Positions 1 to 12,110 of a DNA stretch of 64,000 bases are shown here, piece by piece. Position 1 is the stretch's first letter. Every line of letters begins with the position of its first letter. A program made the translations under genes and the position numbers. The notes under the pieces are model-generated. The model was not told where the DNA came from and did no database searches. It saw nothing but the letters and a program-made list of their open reading frames with translations. The stretch lies in NCBI GenBank assembly GCA_946807835.1, contig OX327693.1, positions 2,683,501 through 2,747,500 of the forward strand, given 5' to 3'. The stretch is from Ailanthus altissimus (taxonomy: Eukaryota; Streptophyta; Magnoliopsida; Sapindales; Simaroubaceae).

Positions 1-542
1 GATTTTTAATTTGGCAATGATGCTTGATTCTGAGCTCGGTGCTTTACATGTGGGGGGTTTCTCACTTCAACTTTCATGTGGGGGGTTTCTCACTTCTGAA
101 TTGCCTCTAAATTCGGAGCGTAAGACGTTTTTTTAATAAGGTGAGGTTATTTGTATCCTATCATAAACCATGACGTTTTCTCAGTAGCTTTGAACTATTT
201 AATGTTTGTTTGTTGGCTGAAATTCAAGTTAGATTATGTTCTTTATTAGGTTTTCCATCTTAACAAAGTTGTTTTATCTTTCAGTGATGAACTGATTTCT
301 ATAAACTGAACTGCTTTGTATTACTTCCTTTCAGTTGTAAATTGTTGTTGCTTTTCCCAACAGGTCCCAGACACAGTAATTATGCTTCTAATTTTTCCTT
401 TGGCACTCAATTTGACAACTGATCTTCTACGATCATGTTAGAACTTAGCACATAGTCCTATGACCTATCACTCTTTTAAATGTGTCAAATTAAACGATCA
501 CCACATTAATTTGTATGAAAAATTAACCTACTACTTAATTAT
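1..542. other. Intergenic flank with a short direct repeat
   Basis: No coding region is visible. A 21-bp motif beginning CATGTGGGGGG occurs twice, at 47-67 and 75-95, a 28-bp period. The rest is ordinary AT-rich sequence up to the copia insertion that follows. Confidence 0.5.
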
Positions 543-1083
543 TGTTAGAAATGATATGCTCTAATACCACTGATAAAAATTTTGGGTTCTTTTACTTTGA
601 GAATAACGGTACCGTATTTATAAATAGTAATTATATAAACAGTACTCTGACTACTGTTATACGACCCCAACCACTTGACTTTAGATATATTGATAAGAAT
701 TTATGGGATGGTTGAAAAGATAATGTGTTTGAAGATTTTTGTGGGATATATGTTTTGGATGATAAAGGAAAACTTTATTATAAAAAGTAAGGGATTACAT
801 TACTTTGGAGGGGGTTTTATTAGCTCATTTCATATTACTAGAATATATGACACACCCCTTATTTATATTTGCAACCATTGCGTCATTCTTCTCAAAAGTC
901 TCATCCAACTCCCACAATCTTTGACCTATTACAAAAAATCTTGTAAGCTTTCAAACAGTTCTAGAATTGTTTTGACATTTATTACAAAGTTTTTCATAAT
1001 TTTTTAGACAATTGTAGATTTGTCTAGATACTTTGATTATTTAATATTTTAAGCCTCATTAGAGAGTGCATTAATTATCAACA
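543..1083 (-). repeat. copia-1 3' LTR
   Basis: Begins TGTTAGAAATG and ends ATCAACA on the plus strand and aligns along its length with 5119-5689. This is the downstream LTR because the element is transcribed leftwards. The small open frame inside it (675-1007) is not a gene. Confidence 0.9.
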
Positions 1084-1249
1084 CTTTTATTGAACTTTCA
1101 GCATTTCTCGTAGTAACTCAAACTTTGATTTTAGAAGTGCCTTAGTGAAGATGTTTGCAATTTATTCTTCTATTTTGTAACACTTAAGTTCAATCTCCTT
1201 GTTTGTTGATGCCTCTCTTAGAAAGTGGTGCTTCATTGCAATATGCTTG

Positions 1250-2560
1250 GTCTTATTGTGGAACATTGGATTTTTTTCATAACTATTGTTGACTTGTTAT
1301 TGCAGAATATTTCTGTAGGTTCATTTTTTTTTTTCTCCAATGTCTTTAAATATTATTCTCAATCTTATTGCTTGATCAGCTAAGCTTTCTGCTACTACGT
1401 ATTCTGCTTCAGTTGATGATTGTGCCACTGTTTCTTTTTTTCTTTTTATGACCAAGAGGATACGCCAGACCTGATAGTGAAAGCATAACTTGATATGCTT
1501 TTCGTGTCATCGACAGATCCTACCCAATCACTATTTATATATCCAACTAGTTTTGAGTCTATAGTAGGCTTGTACCAAATCCCATAGTCCATTATGCCTT
1601 GTAGAAATCTTAGAATTTGCTTTGCTGCTCAATAGTAAACTTAGGATGGTTCCTACATGAATCTTGAAAGAAGACTGGTAGCATACATTATGTCTGGACG
1701 GGTTACTATAAGATATAGTAAGCTCTCGATCAAGCTTCTATAGAGTAATCCACCTGTCTTCTCCGATCCATCTTTCTTTTTAAAATTTTCACATGTAATC
1801 AAAGGTGTAGTTATAGCTTTGCACCCAAACATCTTAAATTTCTTCAATAAATTTTGTGTACTTCTTTTGACAAATAAAAATTCCTTTTGATTCGTGACTT
1901 ATTTCAATGCCATAAAAGTAATGCATCAACCCAAGATCAGTTATCTCAAATGTCTTCATCATGTCTTCTTTGAATTCTTGTAGTATTTTGTCATTATTTC
2001 CTATATAGACAAGATCATCCATATACAAGGAGACAATGGGAGTACTTGAATCATCTTGGGTTTTGATGTATAATGTTGGCTCACTTTTACTCCTATTGAA
2101 ACCTAAATTGATGTAGTAGTTGTCTATACAATTGTATTATGCTCGAGATGCTGATTTCAATCTATATAGAGCCTTTTTCAGTTTTAGAAAATTTTCTTTA
2201 TTGCCTTATTTCACGAACTCTTGTGGCTACTCTACATATACTTCTTCTTCTAGAAAACCATTCAAGAATGCTGACTTTACATCAAGCTGATAAACCTTCC
2301 ATTTGTTTTTAGCTGCAAGTGCCACGAGTGCTCTTATTGTGTCTAGTCGTGCTACTGGTGCAAAAGTTTCATTGTAATCGATGCCAGGTTGTTGAGAATG
2401 ACCTTTTCCCATGAGCCTTGCTTTATATTTATGAATTGAGCTATCTGGATTAATCTTGGTCTTGTACACCTATTTGACACCAATGATCTCTTTATCTTGA
2501 GGATGCTCCACAAGTTCCCATGTTCGATTCTTTTTAATTGTCTCAATCTCTTCTTTTATA
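1250..2560 (-). pseudogene. copia-1 reverse transcriptase and RNase H remnant
   Basis: Reverse transcriptase is read at 2227-2469 ([49 protein letters not shown]) and continues at 1834-2028 with an intact YMDD active-site motif, then at 1653-1847 (VTRPDIMYATSLLSRFM). RNase H is recognisable at about 1384-1425 from the sequence STEAEYVVAES. The pieces lie in different frames with stops between them, so this is a decayed copy. Activity would be copying element RNA into cDNA and removing the RNA strand. Confidence 0.85.
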
Positions 2561-3223
2561 ACATTCCTTCATATTTTTTGTTTTTCTACTTTTTCAAAGT
2601 TTCTTGGTCTCACTATACATAAATTATATGTCTCATATATGTTTTTGGGTTCTCTAACTCTTCTTGGAGGTGACTCAAAATATGGTTTATCTTGCCTTGT
2701 TGGCGATGCTAGAAGCGTTCTAGAAACTTCTGATTTTGTCTTTTATTCCTTTATCTTTGTTTATGATTCCCTTCCTCTAGTTTGTTAGTACTGTGATACT
2801 TCTTTCCTCAACCTTCTCTTCATTTTAGTTCCATGAGGTTGACTCATCGAACTTAACATCTCTCATAATCATTAGTTTATTAGTTTTCATATTATGTATC
2901 TAATAGCTTTTTCACTTTGCACTGTATCCTAAGAATATTCCTTTCTCTATATTTTCTTCTAGTTTATGCCTTTTTTTTTTTGCTAGAACATGGACATAGC
3001 ACACACATCCAAATACTTTGAGATGACGTACAGAAAGCTTCTGCTTGTTCCATGCCTCTATAGGAGTTATGTTTTATATAGCTTTTGTTGGACATCTATT
3101 TAACAAGTATACTACTGCATACACAGCTTCTGCCCATAATGAATTTAGCAGGCTTTTTTCTTTCAACATTGACCTAGCCATCTCCATTATAGTTCTATTT
3201 TTTATTTTTGAGGCTCTATTTTG

Positions 3224-3970
3224 TTATAGAGCATAGCATACTATTAGTTGGGGCTCAATTGTTTCATCATCACAGAACTGGTTGAATTTTTTGGAAGTAT
3301 ACTCTTTCCCTCTATCACTTCTTAGCTTCTTTCGATTGTAACCACTCTGCTTTTCTACAAAATTCTTGAACTTCTCGAAGACTTTAAGGACTTCTAATCT
3401 TTCATGAAGAAAATACACCCACGTTATTCTAGTGTAATCATCATTGAATAAGATGAAGTACCTGCTTTTTTCAAGTGATAGAGTTTTCATAAGTCCGCAT
3501 ATGTTTGTATGAACAAGCTCCAATGGCACTTTAGCTCTGTAAGTTCTTCCTATTGGAAATGATTGTCACCTTTGCTTGTCTTTTAAACAGCCTTCACACA
3601 CATCACTAATCTCTTGTATCTTTGGCATGTTTTTGATCATATTTTTCTGCTAAAGAATCTTTAGTCTATGGAAGTTGAAGTGGCCAAATTTTTTATGCTA
3701 TAACCACGAATCTTCAATTTCTGCTTTTTATGGCTATGCGAATACTTTGCTACTACAAAAGGAAGTTTCTACTCTACATCTTCACTTTAATTATTATTTG
3801 GCTCTTATCTTTGCCATATATTGTACAAATATTTCTACTAAAGTACAAAAAATATCCATTTTCAATCATTTTTCCAATGCTCAACAAGTTATGATTTAAA
3901 ATTGGTACCAACAATATATCATTAATATATTTAGTTCCATTATTTATTTGGATGGTAATCATACCTTTTC
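3224..3970 (-). pseudogene. copia-1 GAG-pre-integrase and integrase core remnant
   Basis: The fragment at 3774-3962 carries the GAG-pre-integrase pattern (LVPILNHNLLSIGKM), the linker between protease and integrase in copia Pol. The fragment at 3224-3529 is the integrase catalytic core: it opens with LELVHTNICGLM, where autonomous elements usually have an Asp in place of Asn (typical form HTDICGPM), and continues with FNDDYTRITWVYFL and LRSDRGKEYTSKKF, the second catalytic Asp region. The interval between the fragments contains stops. Integrase would insert the cDNA into host DNA. Confidence 0.8.
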
Positions 3971-4159
3971 TTGGGCTTTCACCAATGCTCTATTCCCTAA
4001 TTTGACTTGTGATTTTGTTGATGCGTCTAAGTTGCAGAAGATGCTCTCATCTCCTATCATATAATTGTTGTAAGCATTGTCCATGTACCATGTATGATTT
4101 TTCTCCTCCATAGTTGTTTGGCAAGCATAAAAGAGCTCTTGTTTCTCATCTTCTTTAGT

Positions 4160-5060
4160 CTAATTCGCTTGTTGGTTTTTCTTGAATTGACAATTTTTCT
4201 CTTGATTCTCAAATGTTTTGCACTTATAGCATTTCAGCTTCCCACAAAACCAATAATCCTTTTTTGAATTGCTTGATTTTCTATATGTACCACATGGTGG
4301 ATAATTTATCCTTTCTTGTGTTTCTTTTTATTATCCCTGTTCATATTTTTATCTTTTTTTTATTGAATTTTCTCTATGTTCCCCTCCTTTATTTTTTTGA
4401 GACCGCAAATTTAATTTAAACTGAAAGGCACTTTCAATTGAATTTTTATTTCTCATATTCAACATTTTTTTCCATGCTTCTAGAGAGTCCATTAATCCCA
4501 CCACTGTAAGAGTTTATATGTCTTTTGACTCTCTAACAACAATGACTATTATATCAAACTTTTTTGTAACACTAATTAATAATTTCTCTACAATTTTGTT
4601 ATCACTTATATTTTCTCCATTGGCTTTAAATCAATATCCTATTTCCTTCACTCTTAAATAATAATCTTGAGCAGTTTTAGAATATTGCATTTTTTTAGAT
4701 TTTTTAAATCCCTTCTTAAAGTTTGGAGTTTGATAGAACGTATCTTAGCATTTCCTTTAAACTCTTCCTTTAAAGTATTCTAAACTTCTTTTGCTAAAGT
4801 GACTCTAACAATTATTGGAAAAATAGCATCATCCACCCCTTATTGAATGATGAAGAGTGCTTCGACATCATTCTGCGTCAGCTCCATTAATTTTTTCTTC
4901 TGCTCCTCAGATAAAGCAGATGTATTATCTAGAGTAGAAACTCCATTAATTACTATGTCCCATTAGCCTTAGGACTGAAAATATGTCTCATTTTAATGCT
5001 CCAAAAATCATAATTTTCCTATAAAAAAAGGGAATTGAATATAATATTTTGTTGGAGCCT
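4160..5060 (-). pseudogene. copia-1 gag remnant (UBN2-type capsid and zinc knuckle)
   Basis: Broken minus-strand frames read like a copia Gag polyprotein. The early part contains the segment LSEEQKKKLMEL and continues through alpha-helical UBN2-type sequence. Around 4170-4215 there is a degraded zinc knuckle of the form C-x2-C-x9-C in which the expected histidine is Asn. Several in-frame stops (for example near 4980 and 4840) interrupt it. Gag normally forms the virus-like particle that packages element RNA; this copy cannot. No intact start is recognisable. Confidence 0.7.
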
Positions 5061-5103
5061 CTGCTAGCCTTGATGAACCTTATACTCAGTTATGGCTGAA
5101 CTA

Positions 5104-5116
5104 GACTTTGATACCA
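5104..5116 (-). promoter_or_regulatory. copia-1 primer-binding site
   Basis: On the minus strand this reads TGGTATCAAAGTC two bases inside the 5' LTR, close to the plant initiator-Met-tRNA complement TGGTATCAGAGC. It would prime minus-strand DNA synthesis and fixes the element's orientation. Confidence 0.8.
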
Positions 5117-5118
5117 CT

Positions 5119-5689
5119 TATTAGAAATGATATGCTTTGATACCACTAATAAAATTTTTGAACTCTGTTATTGTGAGAATAATAGTACATTGAGAATAAC
5201 GGTACAGTATTTATGAATAGTACCTTTATAAATAGTAACTATATGAATAACATTTTGACTATTGTTATATGACCAAACCACTTGATTTCAAATATATTGA
5301 TAGGAATTTATGGGTGATTCAAAAAATAATGTGTTATAAGGTTCTTGTGGGATCTATGTTTTGGATGATAAAGGAAAGCTTTATTATAGAAAAGAAGGGA
5401 TTATATTACTTTGGAGGGGGTTTTGTTAGCTAATTTTAGCTTGCTGGAACACATGACACATTCTCTATTTATATTTGCAGCCACCGCCTCTTATTTTTTA
5501 AAAATCTCACCTAACTCTCATAATCTTTGACCTATTACAAAAAATCTTGTAAACTTTCAAACATTTTTATAATTCTTTTGACATTTATTACAAAGCTTAT
5601 CATAATTTTCTAAAAAATTGTAGATTTATCTAGATACTTTGATTATTTAATATTTTGAGCCTCCTTAGAAAGTGCATTAATTCTCAACA
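5119..5689 (-). repeat. copia-1 5' LTR
   Basis: Matches 543-1083 but carries about 30 extra bases near 5160-5200, where a GAGAATAA motif is repeated. It begins TATTAG where the partner begins TGTTAG, consistent with a G-to-A change at the terminal dinucleotide, and ends CTCAACA followed by the target duplication ATTAT. Confidence 0.9.
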
Positions 5690-7335
5690 ATTATAAAGAT
5701 AATATATACTTGGATCTTGTTACACCTTAGCAGATATACACATTTTCCTTCTTCTTTTTTCTTAATTGTCTAGGTCGTGAAATTCTCAACCAGGTCGTGA
5801 ATTACATGAGCTGTTCTTAAAGGAACGAGAACTTGATTTTTCAAGAATTATACTAAAATGCGACAGTATTAAATAAACTATCACATCGTTTTGTACGCAT
5901 GTAATCATAATAAGATCAATTTGTATTCATCGATGAAATAGCACTGACTATTTCATTAAATCCATCGGTAAATCAGTTGCGGAGAAATATAAATCGTCAA
6001 TTATATCCAATTCTTTTGAACCTTAAAATTCTTCCTTGATTTCATTACTTTGGGGTGCTGCATATTTTCTAACCCTTCCGTCGTTTACAAACTGATGTCA
6101 TGGGCGATCCATAATTGTTTTTCCCTCTTTTTATACCACCTAGACTTTTAATTTAAAAAGCATTTGAGGGTGTTTTTATTATTTTAATTAATTTTTTTTT
6201 TAATTAAAAAAGGGTTTGCAAATATTTTTTTTTTTAATCTTATTTAATTCACACCAAAAACACTTTTACTAAAAAAAATACTTTCAAAAGCAAAAACTGA
6301 AATTATTAAAAATTTCATAAAAAAAACTTTTAAATATTAATTGGGATATTGTAATATAGTTGAGTGCTGATTTGGATGTGTTGTTCACACCCCTTTTTTT
6401 AATTAAAAAAATGTAAAACTTTGGGTTGCTAAAATTAATAATACGACAAAATAAGATTAAAATCCTGTCAACGAAGTAATGAATTAAGTTAGTGGATGAT
6501 ACGACAAATAATGATTGTATATGTCAAGTCAATTGCAACAATAATTTGATAATTTCAATTTTAGTTTAAAGTGTATATTCAATTTTAAACGTTAACTTAT
6601 TTTTGTTTTGGGAAATATACATGACCCTTTATTATTTAGAGTATTACCCATATGTCACCCCTTATTTTATATTACTCAAAAAAAAATTTGTTATTTCAAA
6701 TTTTTATTAGAGTAAGCATCGGTTCGGTTGAACCAAAAATCAAATTAAACAAATCAAAAAATTTTAGAGTTCAGTTCGGTTTAAACTTTAGTTGTTAGTC
6801 TATTTTATTTATTTGGGACCAATTGATTTAGTTTTAATTCGATTCATACAAAAGAAAACACTTGAAATAAACTAAAATTTTTGAAAAAATTAAAAAAGTC
6901 ACCGAATCAATTCAGTTCCTTTGGCTTGAACTTACCAGTTTCCTTTATAAAAGATTAATCAATTTGATTTCAATTCATTGCAGGGCGGGATTGAACTGAA
7001 TTGAAATCAAAATTTTCCTACCCATAAATTCTGTTAAATCTTAACTCTTATTGTATTTTATGAATCTACCTTTATATTATTATTTTTCATAAACTATTAA
7101 TATATTTTTCTAAAAGAATAATACTAACAGAATTAAGATAACAAAAATCATAACAAGTTTATGTTATGGTAAAAGTATGAATATTTTGATTATTTTATTT
7201 TTAGTTTTTGTTTTATATTTGAAAATTTTAATCATTAATTAATTTTTAAATAAAAATATTATTATTATTTTTTAGTAATTTTAAAAATAATAAAAAATAT
7301 AACATATTAATTCTTTCTAATGAGCATTAAATATT
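5690..7335. other. AT-rich intergenic stretch
   Basis: No coding region is visible. It contains a small direct repeat of the motif AGGTCGTGAA near 5773 and 5799, and a hairpin at 6961-7013 described separately. The remainder is poly-A/T rich. Confidence 0.5.
6961..7013. repeat. Short inverted repeat (hairpin)
   Basis: Arms 6961-6977 and 6997-7013 are complementary at 16 of 17 positions, around a GC-richer loop (GCAGGGCGGGAT). The neighbouring sequence has many GGTTCGGTT/GAACC-like words, so this may be a degenerate foldback element rather than a regulatory site. Confidence 0.5.
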
Positions 7336-8215
7336 TGTTGAGGAATATCAGTTTTACCACTAATCTCTCTAAGCAATTAGCCTCTCGACTAAATCTACTT
7401 GATGCGGAAGTAATTAATTACAGGCAAATAAGATCAAGAAATAAAAACAAGATCAATGAAGAATACACACATCCAATTACGTGGATTGGCACAACGCCTA
7501 CGTCCACATTGGATCACGGGATCATAACCTCTCATATTAATTTGATCATCAAGTATCTTTTAGATCACCATGATCTTATAGATCTCTTAGTATCTCTAAC
7601 AAGAAAATTTTCAAAGAATACAATAATAGAGAACTCTTAAATAATTTATCGGTGCTTCTTTTGTTCACACGAGAACAAAGACACCTATAATGATTTCACC
7701 CTAATGCACCAAGTACTTAGTATCTATTTAATTCTTAATTCTCTTTTAGAGTCTCTCTTAATGCATAATAATTAATGAACCCTAAGAGATTATAAGGTTT
7801 ATATAATGTTTATAAAAGCCTCAGAAACTCTAACCTATTTAAAATTATATATGGGAGTCCAATGCCAGCTTAAAGAAGTCAATTTGAACCAAAATTAAAA
7901 TTTTCTAAACTAGCAACGCAAAGGTATTTAGCATTCAATGCTAAGGCGTTAATGCTACTATTCCAATACTAGGGTGTTCCACAACAAATGCTAGGGCATT
8001 GGTGCGACCTTATTTCAACGCTACGGCATTCTCAAGCAACGCTGAGACGCTTTATCTTAGAACACTAGGCGTTTAGACTTGTACGACCAACCCTTCTTGT
8101 ATTTTTAAACTATTTCTTACTTTTGGCATACATCATTTGCATATTAAACTTCTAAATTGACTAATATTCATCTCAATTCATGTCCAAACATAATTGTGAA
8201 ATTACAATTTTAATA
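7336..8215 (-). repeat. Solo copia LTR with target-site duplication
   Basis: An 880-bp copy of a copia LTR with no internal region. It begins TGTTGAGG and ends TTTTAATA, and is flanked by a perfect 5-bp duplication ATATT (7331-7335 and 8216-8220). Its interior resembles the LTRs at 13207-14020 and 30285-30915: the same CCTACGTCCAC word, the same TTTTAGAGTCTCT block and the same ATTCATCTCAATTC block near the end. Solo LTRs arise by recombination between the two LTRs of an inserted element. The open frame 7320-7640 is an accident of this LTR. Confidence 0.88.
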
Positions 8216-9050
8216 ATATTAATGCATTAAAAATTGAAAATAAAAATCAAAAAATTAGAATGTTCATCCTTCCATCTAAAATAAATATGTTATAATTTTT
8301 ATTATTATAATATTTTAATTGTTTTTTAATATTTTTAATAATAATAAAAATCATAACATATTTATTCTTTCTATCTATGAGTATTAAATACGAATGTTAA
8401 TAGTATTTAAAATAAGAGAGTAACTAATCACGGCCCTTTTATTCTTAAAAAGAAAATCTCTAGTTTTATCTCTTTTCTTCGCTTTTGACTCTTTCGGTAA
8501 TTCGATGGCCCGCGTAGTTCTTTAATGTCAAATTTGCCTTACTTTTCTTTTTCTTTCTTGAACATCGAATCACTCTTTTCTGTTTTTTATACTTTTGCAA
8601 AGAAAAAGGATCTATGGACCCATATACGTTACTGCTTGTTCTTTATTTCCCTTCACAATTCACATCATTTTGTTGTTTTATTTGGCTTTTAGACTTGCCG
8701 TAGAAATCTTTTCCATGCAGAGTGAACTTTATTATTTCACTTTATAAATAATTATAATTAGATTATAATTACTCAATAAAGTGAAATAATACGAATACAA
8801 GGATTCCAAAATGTGAGAAATATGTTCATCTCTCACAAAAAACATTAGTTTAACAAATGGGTAGTTTAATTAATAAGATTTCTTTTATCAGCAGAATATA
8901 TAGGAAATTTGGTATACGTTTCAATCACATAAAAGTTGGGAGATGTTATTAGCTTTTATGTAACATTTAAAATTCTAAAGAATATATGATTGGTTCAGAT
9001 AAATTATTTAGTTATCAGGTATTATAAAAAAGTAATGACTTACAATTGAA
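8216..9050. other. AT-rich intergenic stretch with hairpin
   Basis: No coding region is visible. A hairpin with 25-nt arms, 24 of 25 matched, lies at 8280-8304 and 8342-8366. The motif ATTCTTTCTA..GAG.ATTAAATA at about 8367-8394 repeats sequence just left of the solo LTR (7310-7335), so the LTR may sit in or beside an older small repeat. Confidence 0.5.
8280..8366. repeat. Hairpin with 25-nt arms
   Basis: Left arm 8280-8304 (AATAAATATGTTATAATTTT...) is the reverse complement of 8342-8366 with one mismatch; the loop is about 37 nt of AT-only sequence. A MITE-like foldback is possible, but no target duplication was identified. Confidence 0.55.
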
Positions 9051-9799
9051 GGTACAAGTGAAATTGATCCTGCTCAATCTATGCTATAAACGAAAGAAAA
9101 TTTCAGATTTAAGATTTAACTAACGAGATTTAGAAGTTCTAAGGAGCTCACTGGAAAGCTCCAAGTCCACATATTTTACCCTTACATCTGCTTTCAAGAA
9201 TCCCCGTTTAGCGTCAAAGTGAGTCTACAACCTTGAACCGTTAACTATTTGCTTGATTCTCTAAAACTCACTAAATAAAAGCAATAAAGAATGAAAGTAT
9301 ATACTTTTACATGACATTGCTAGATGTCTCATAAATGTACTAGACTCCATGAATTATACAAAATACTTGAGGAGAAAATATTTTATGTAAAAAAGGGTGA
9401 GTTTAATAACTCAGTGAGTGGCTAAAAAAATATATATTTATCTTTTTATAATAAATTAAATTTATAATAATATCTATAACAGATTGATTATTATAATTAG
9501 ACGTTTGTATAAATATTCATCTTATAAATAACATAAAAATTTCTTAATAAATAAACACAAAATATATCTATACTAATACCTTAGGCTGTCGCAAATTTTG
9601 TTTTGAAGTTGAATTTCATATGTATAACAACCTTTTTTCATAATTTTTATTATAATAATTTCTTTATAATTACTAAATATGTGGCCTATAATATTATTAT
9701 TATATATATTTATAATAGTATTTGTGTGGTCAAAGAAAATTATTACATATATATTTTATCATATTTATAATTACGGGGTCCACTTGTAGAAGAGTGTAG

Positions 9800-10018
9800 A
9801 AGGTTGAAAAAAAAAGGGTGGTGGCTTTGTCTTTGGGGTTCTTGTTGGATATTGGAAAAGAGAAGGGGGAGAGAAGAAAGAGAAGAAAAAGAAAGGAGAG
9901 AAGAAGAAGAAGGAAGAAAGAAGAAAAGAAAAGAGCGAAAGAAAGGGGAAGAGAGGGAAGAAAAAAGGAAAATGGAAGAAGAAGAAGAAGAAAATGTTAG
10001 AATAGTTATTGGTGAGTG
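9800..10018 (+). repeat. Purine-rich tract
   Basis: About 200 bases of almost pure A/G (GAAGAAGAAGGAAGAAAG-like) on the plus strand, mirrored as a pyrimidine tract at 16670-16820. The Lys/Glu/Arg-rich reading frames it creates (9804-10019) are compositional artefacts. Confidence 0.8.
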
Positions 10019-10074
10019 ATTTCTTTATTTTTAAAGTTGTTTATTATTATTTTTTTTTTTTGAATTGATATGAG

Positions 10075-10600
10075 AAATATGTATGCATATATGTATGTGT
10101 GTATGTATGTATATTATAGTTTATTTTTATGATGTGCATGTATTTATGTATGTATGTATGTAAATTATGGAATGATATATATGTATGTATATTATAGTTT
10201 ATTTTCATGATGTATATGTATTTATGTATGTATGTATGTATGCATGCATGTATGTATATATGTAAGTCATGAAATAGATATGTATGTATATATATTGTAT
10301 TTTTATAAGTCATGGAATTAATATGTACATATGTATATATATATCTCTATGTATGTATATATTATATTTTATTAACAATAGAATTGATATTTATGTTTGT
10401 ATATATGCATGTAAATATGTGAGTGTATGTACGTGTGTATATATATGTGTGTGTACTGTATATTATATTTTATTAGCAATGAAATTGACATATATGTATG
10501 TATGTATGTATGTGTATTATATTATATTGATTATGGAATTGTTATGTATAAATTTATGTATATGTGTATTTATATTTTGTTGACAATAGACAATGTGAGT
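10075..10600. repeat. (TATG)n microsatellite, left copy
   Basis: Imperfect tetranucleotide runs of TATG/TGTA with several interspersed units of about 115 bp, each containing TATTATA..TTTAT and a GGAATTGATAT-type word. The same structure appears in reverse complement at 16100-16620. The Tyr/Ile/Cys-rich open frames at 10284-10612 are artefacts. Confidence 0.85.
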
Positions 10601-11814
10601 ATTTATATATGATTAATAATTAAGAGTGAGTTATGGAATTGGTGTGTATATACATTGGGCTCAAGAAAGTAAGAATTAAAGTTGTAAATGGTGAATAAAT
10701 ACTATATAAATACATATGTTATGATTTTAATATAGTGGTGTCATAGTTTATTCTTACGAGTATTGTCCTTACTTTATTTCATATTTATTTTAGATAAATA
10801 AATGTTGTGACTAACTAATTATGGTTTTAGGATATGTTTTAATATGTTCACGATTTTATTAAGTGAAAAATTATTATGATCAGTACAAATGTACGTACAT
10901 AAATTTTGTTTAGAATTTACTATAATTTATTTTATAATTATATTAAATATAGAGATTTTATAATTAGGAAATTTATTATTCATGGTAGTGCATAGTATTA
11001 GAAATAAGCTTAAATGATTTATGTGATTAAAGTGTAAAGTATAAAGTATGAGATGATAAATTTTTAACTGTTTCTTTATAATTGTTTTTAAACATGATCT
11101 ATTTGTTTATATTTATCTTATGAAGATGAGATGAATTTAAGTATATAATTGAATGTGTAATAAGTTAAGAAAATATTATAATTGAGATAATATTTTTCAT
11201 GTATCAATAATGATCTTTAAGAAGTTTAAAATTTAAAGAATACGAGATTGGATATAAAAGAAACGATATAAGTTTATGTATTGTATAAAAAAAATGGATT
11301 TTGAAACCACTAGGCTGTATCCTTCTCGTCTAGATTTACATATGAGATTTAAGTCTTTGGGATCCTTTTGTACACACATATAGGCTTTGGGCTATATGTA
11401 TGGGCATTTTACTCTTTGAGAGTTAGTTTGCTCTGCACATATGTAATACGAGGACACTAATTTGCTCTGCGAATGCGTAAGATGAGGATATGAGATGAGA
11501 TAGAAAAGGGTACGTCCAACGCTCTAGATACTAGTTTTGTGTGGTTTTTAATATAAATATAATATGCGATTTTTTTATATTTTTTATATATTTTACCATA
11601 CTTAGTTAAGAAAAGATATAGTAACAAATTTTAGATATTGATACATCAGCAAAGGTTTTACGATTATTAAATATATAGTTTCACGATATTTTTATATCAC
11701 AAGTTTTAAGACAACTTATAATATTCGTATATGTCCACGTTTGTTTATCGCATGAATTTTTTTTAATGTTATTTACGATGAGCACTTTTTTATAAATGTT
11801 TAGTTTTATCTATA

Positions 11815-12110
11815 AAAAATGCATATATGTATTTCTTTTACCACTCACTAAGTCATTAGACTCACCCATTTTCTTTTTAAAAACATTTCTCCCCAAGTAT
11901 TGTAGAATTCATGTACGTTGAGTCACGTGTCGCTTATGACATACATCCATATATATTAGTACATTTACAAGACATTTAGTGAGGTCATATAAAAGTATAA
12001 TTTTTTTATTTTTCATTGCCTTTACCTAGTAAGTTTTAGAAAATCAAGTATATAGCTAACGATTCAAAGTCTCAGATTCGCCCTGACACCAAGGTGGGGT
12101 TGGGGTAGGT
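11815..12110. repeat. Segment A copy at the palindrome centre
   Basis: The reverse complement of this block aligns with 9130-9430, including the CTCAAGTATT.T..AATTCATG words, the ACATTTA.GAGACAT.TAG words and the GTTTTAGA.AATCAAG words. In the right arm the order is E then A; in the left arm it is A then B to E. This is what tandem copies of one LTR-like unit would give. The arms meet near 11750. Confidence 0.7.

Larger units (their letters stand above)
543..5689 (-). mobile_element. Ty1/copia LTR retrotransposon, full length, decayed (copia-1)
   Basis: Two LTRs of about 541 and 571 bp bound a 4.0-kb internal region whose coding remnants all lie on the minus strand in the copia order gag, protease/GAG-pre-integrase, integrase, reverse transcriptase, RNase H. 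A perfect 5-bp target duplication ATTAT flanks it (538-542 and 5690-5694). A primer-binding site similar to the initiator-Met-tRNA complement lies just inside the right (5') LTR. Numerous in-frame stops and frameshifts show it cannot make its own proteins. Insertion boundaries are directly supported; family assignment rests on the domain order and motifs. Confidence 0.93.
9130..11745. repeat. Left arm of a large imperfect palindrome (LTR-like DNA)
   Basis: Read left to right this arm holds segment A (9130-9430), an AT-rich segment B (9430-9780), a purine-rich tract (9780-10020), a TATG microsatellite (10075-10580) and segment E (10600-11745). Segments B to E reappear as reverse complement in the right arm; segment A reappears in inverted orientation at 11815-12110. 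The content (CTCAGTGAGTGGC motif, GAGAGTTAGTTTGCTCTGC motif) looks like gypsy LTR DNA, but I found no coding remnant here, so the element class is inferred. Confidence 0.75.

Noticed and set aside
8590..8680. Similarity of 8597-8660 to 63000-63070 (GGACCCATATACGTTACTG versus GAACCCATATAAATTACTG)
   Set aside because: Only a few tens of bases match and the surroundings do not; too weak to call a shared repeat without alignment.
9804..10612. Lys/Glu-rich and Tyr/Ile/Cys-rich open frames
   Set aside because: They come from a purine tract and a TATG microsatellite and are mirrored in the right palindrome arm; no domain or conserved start.
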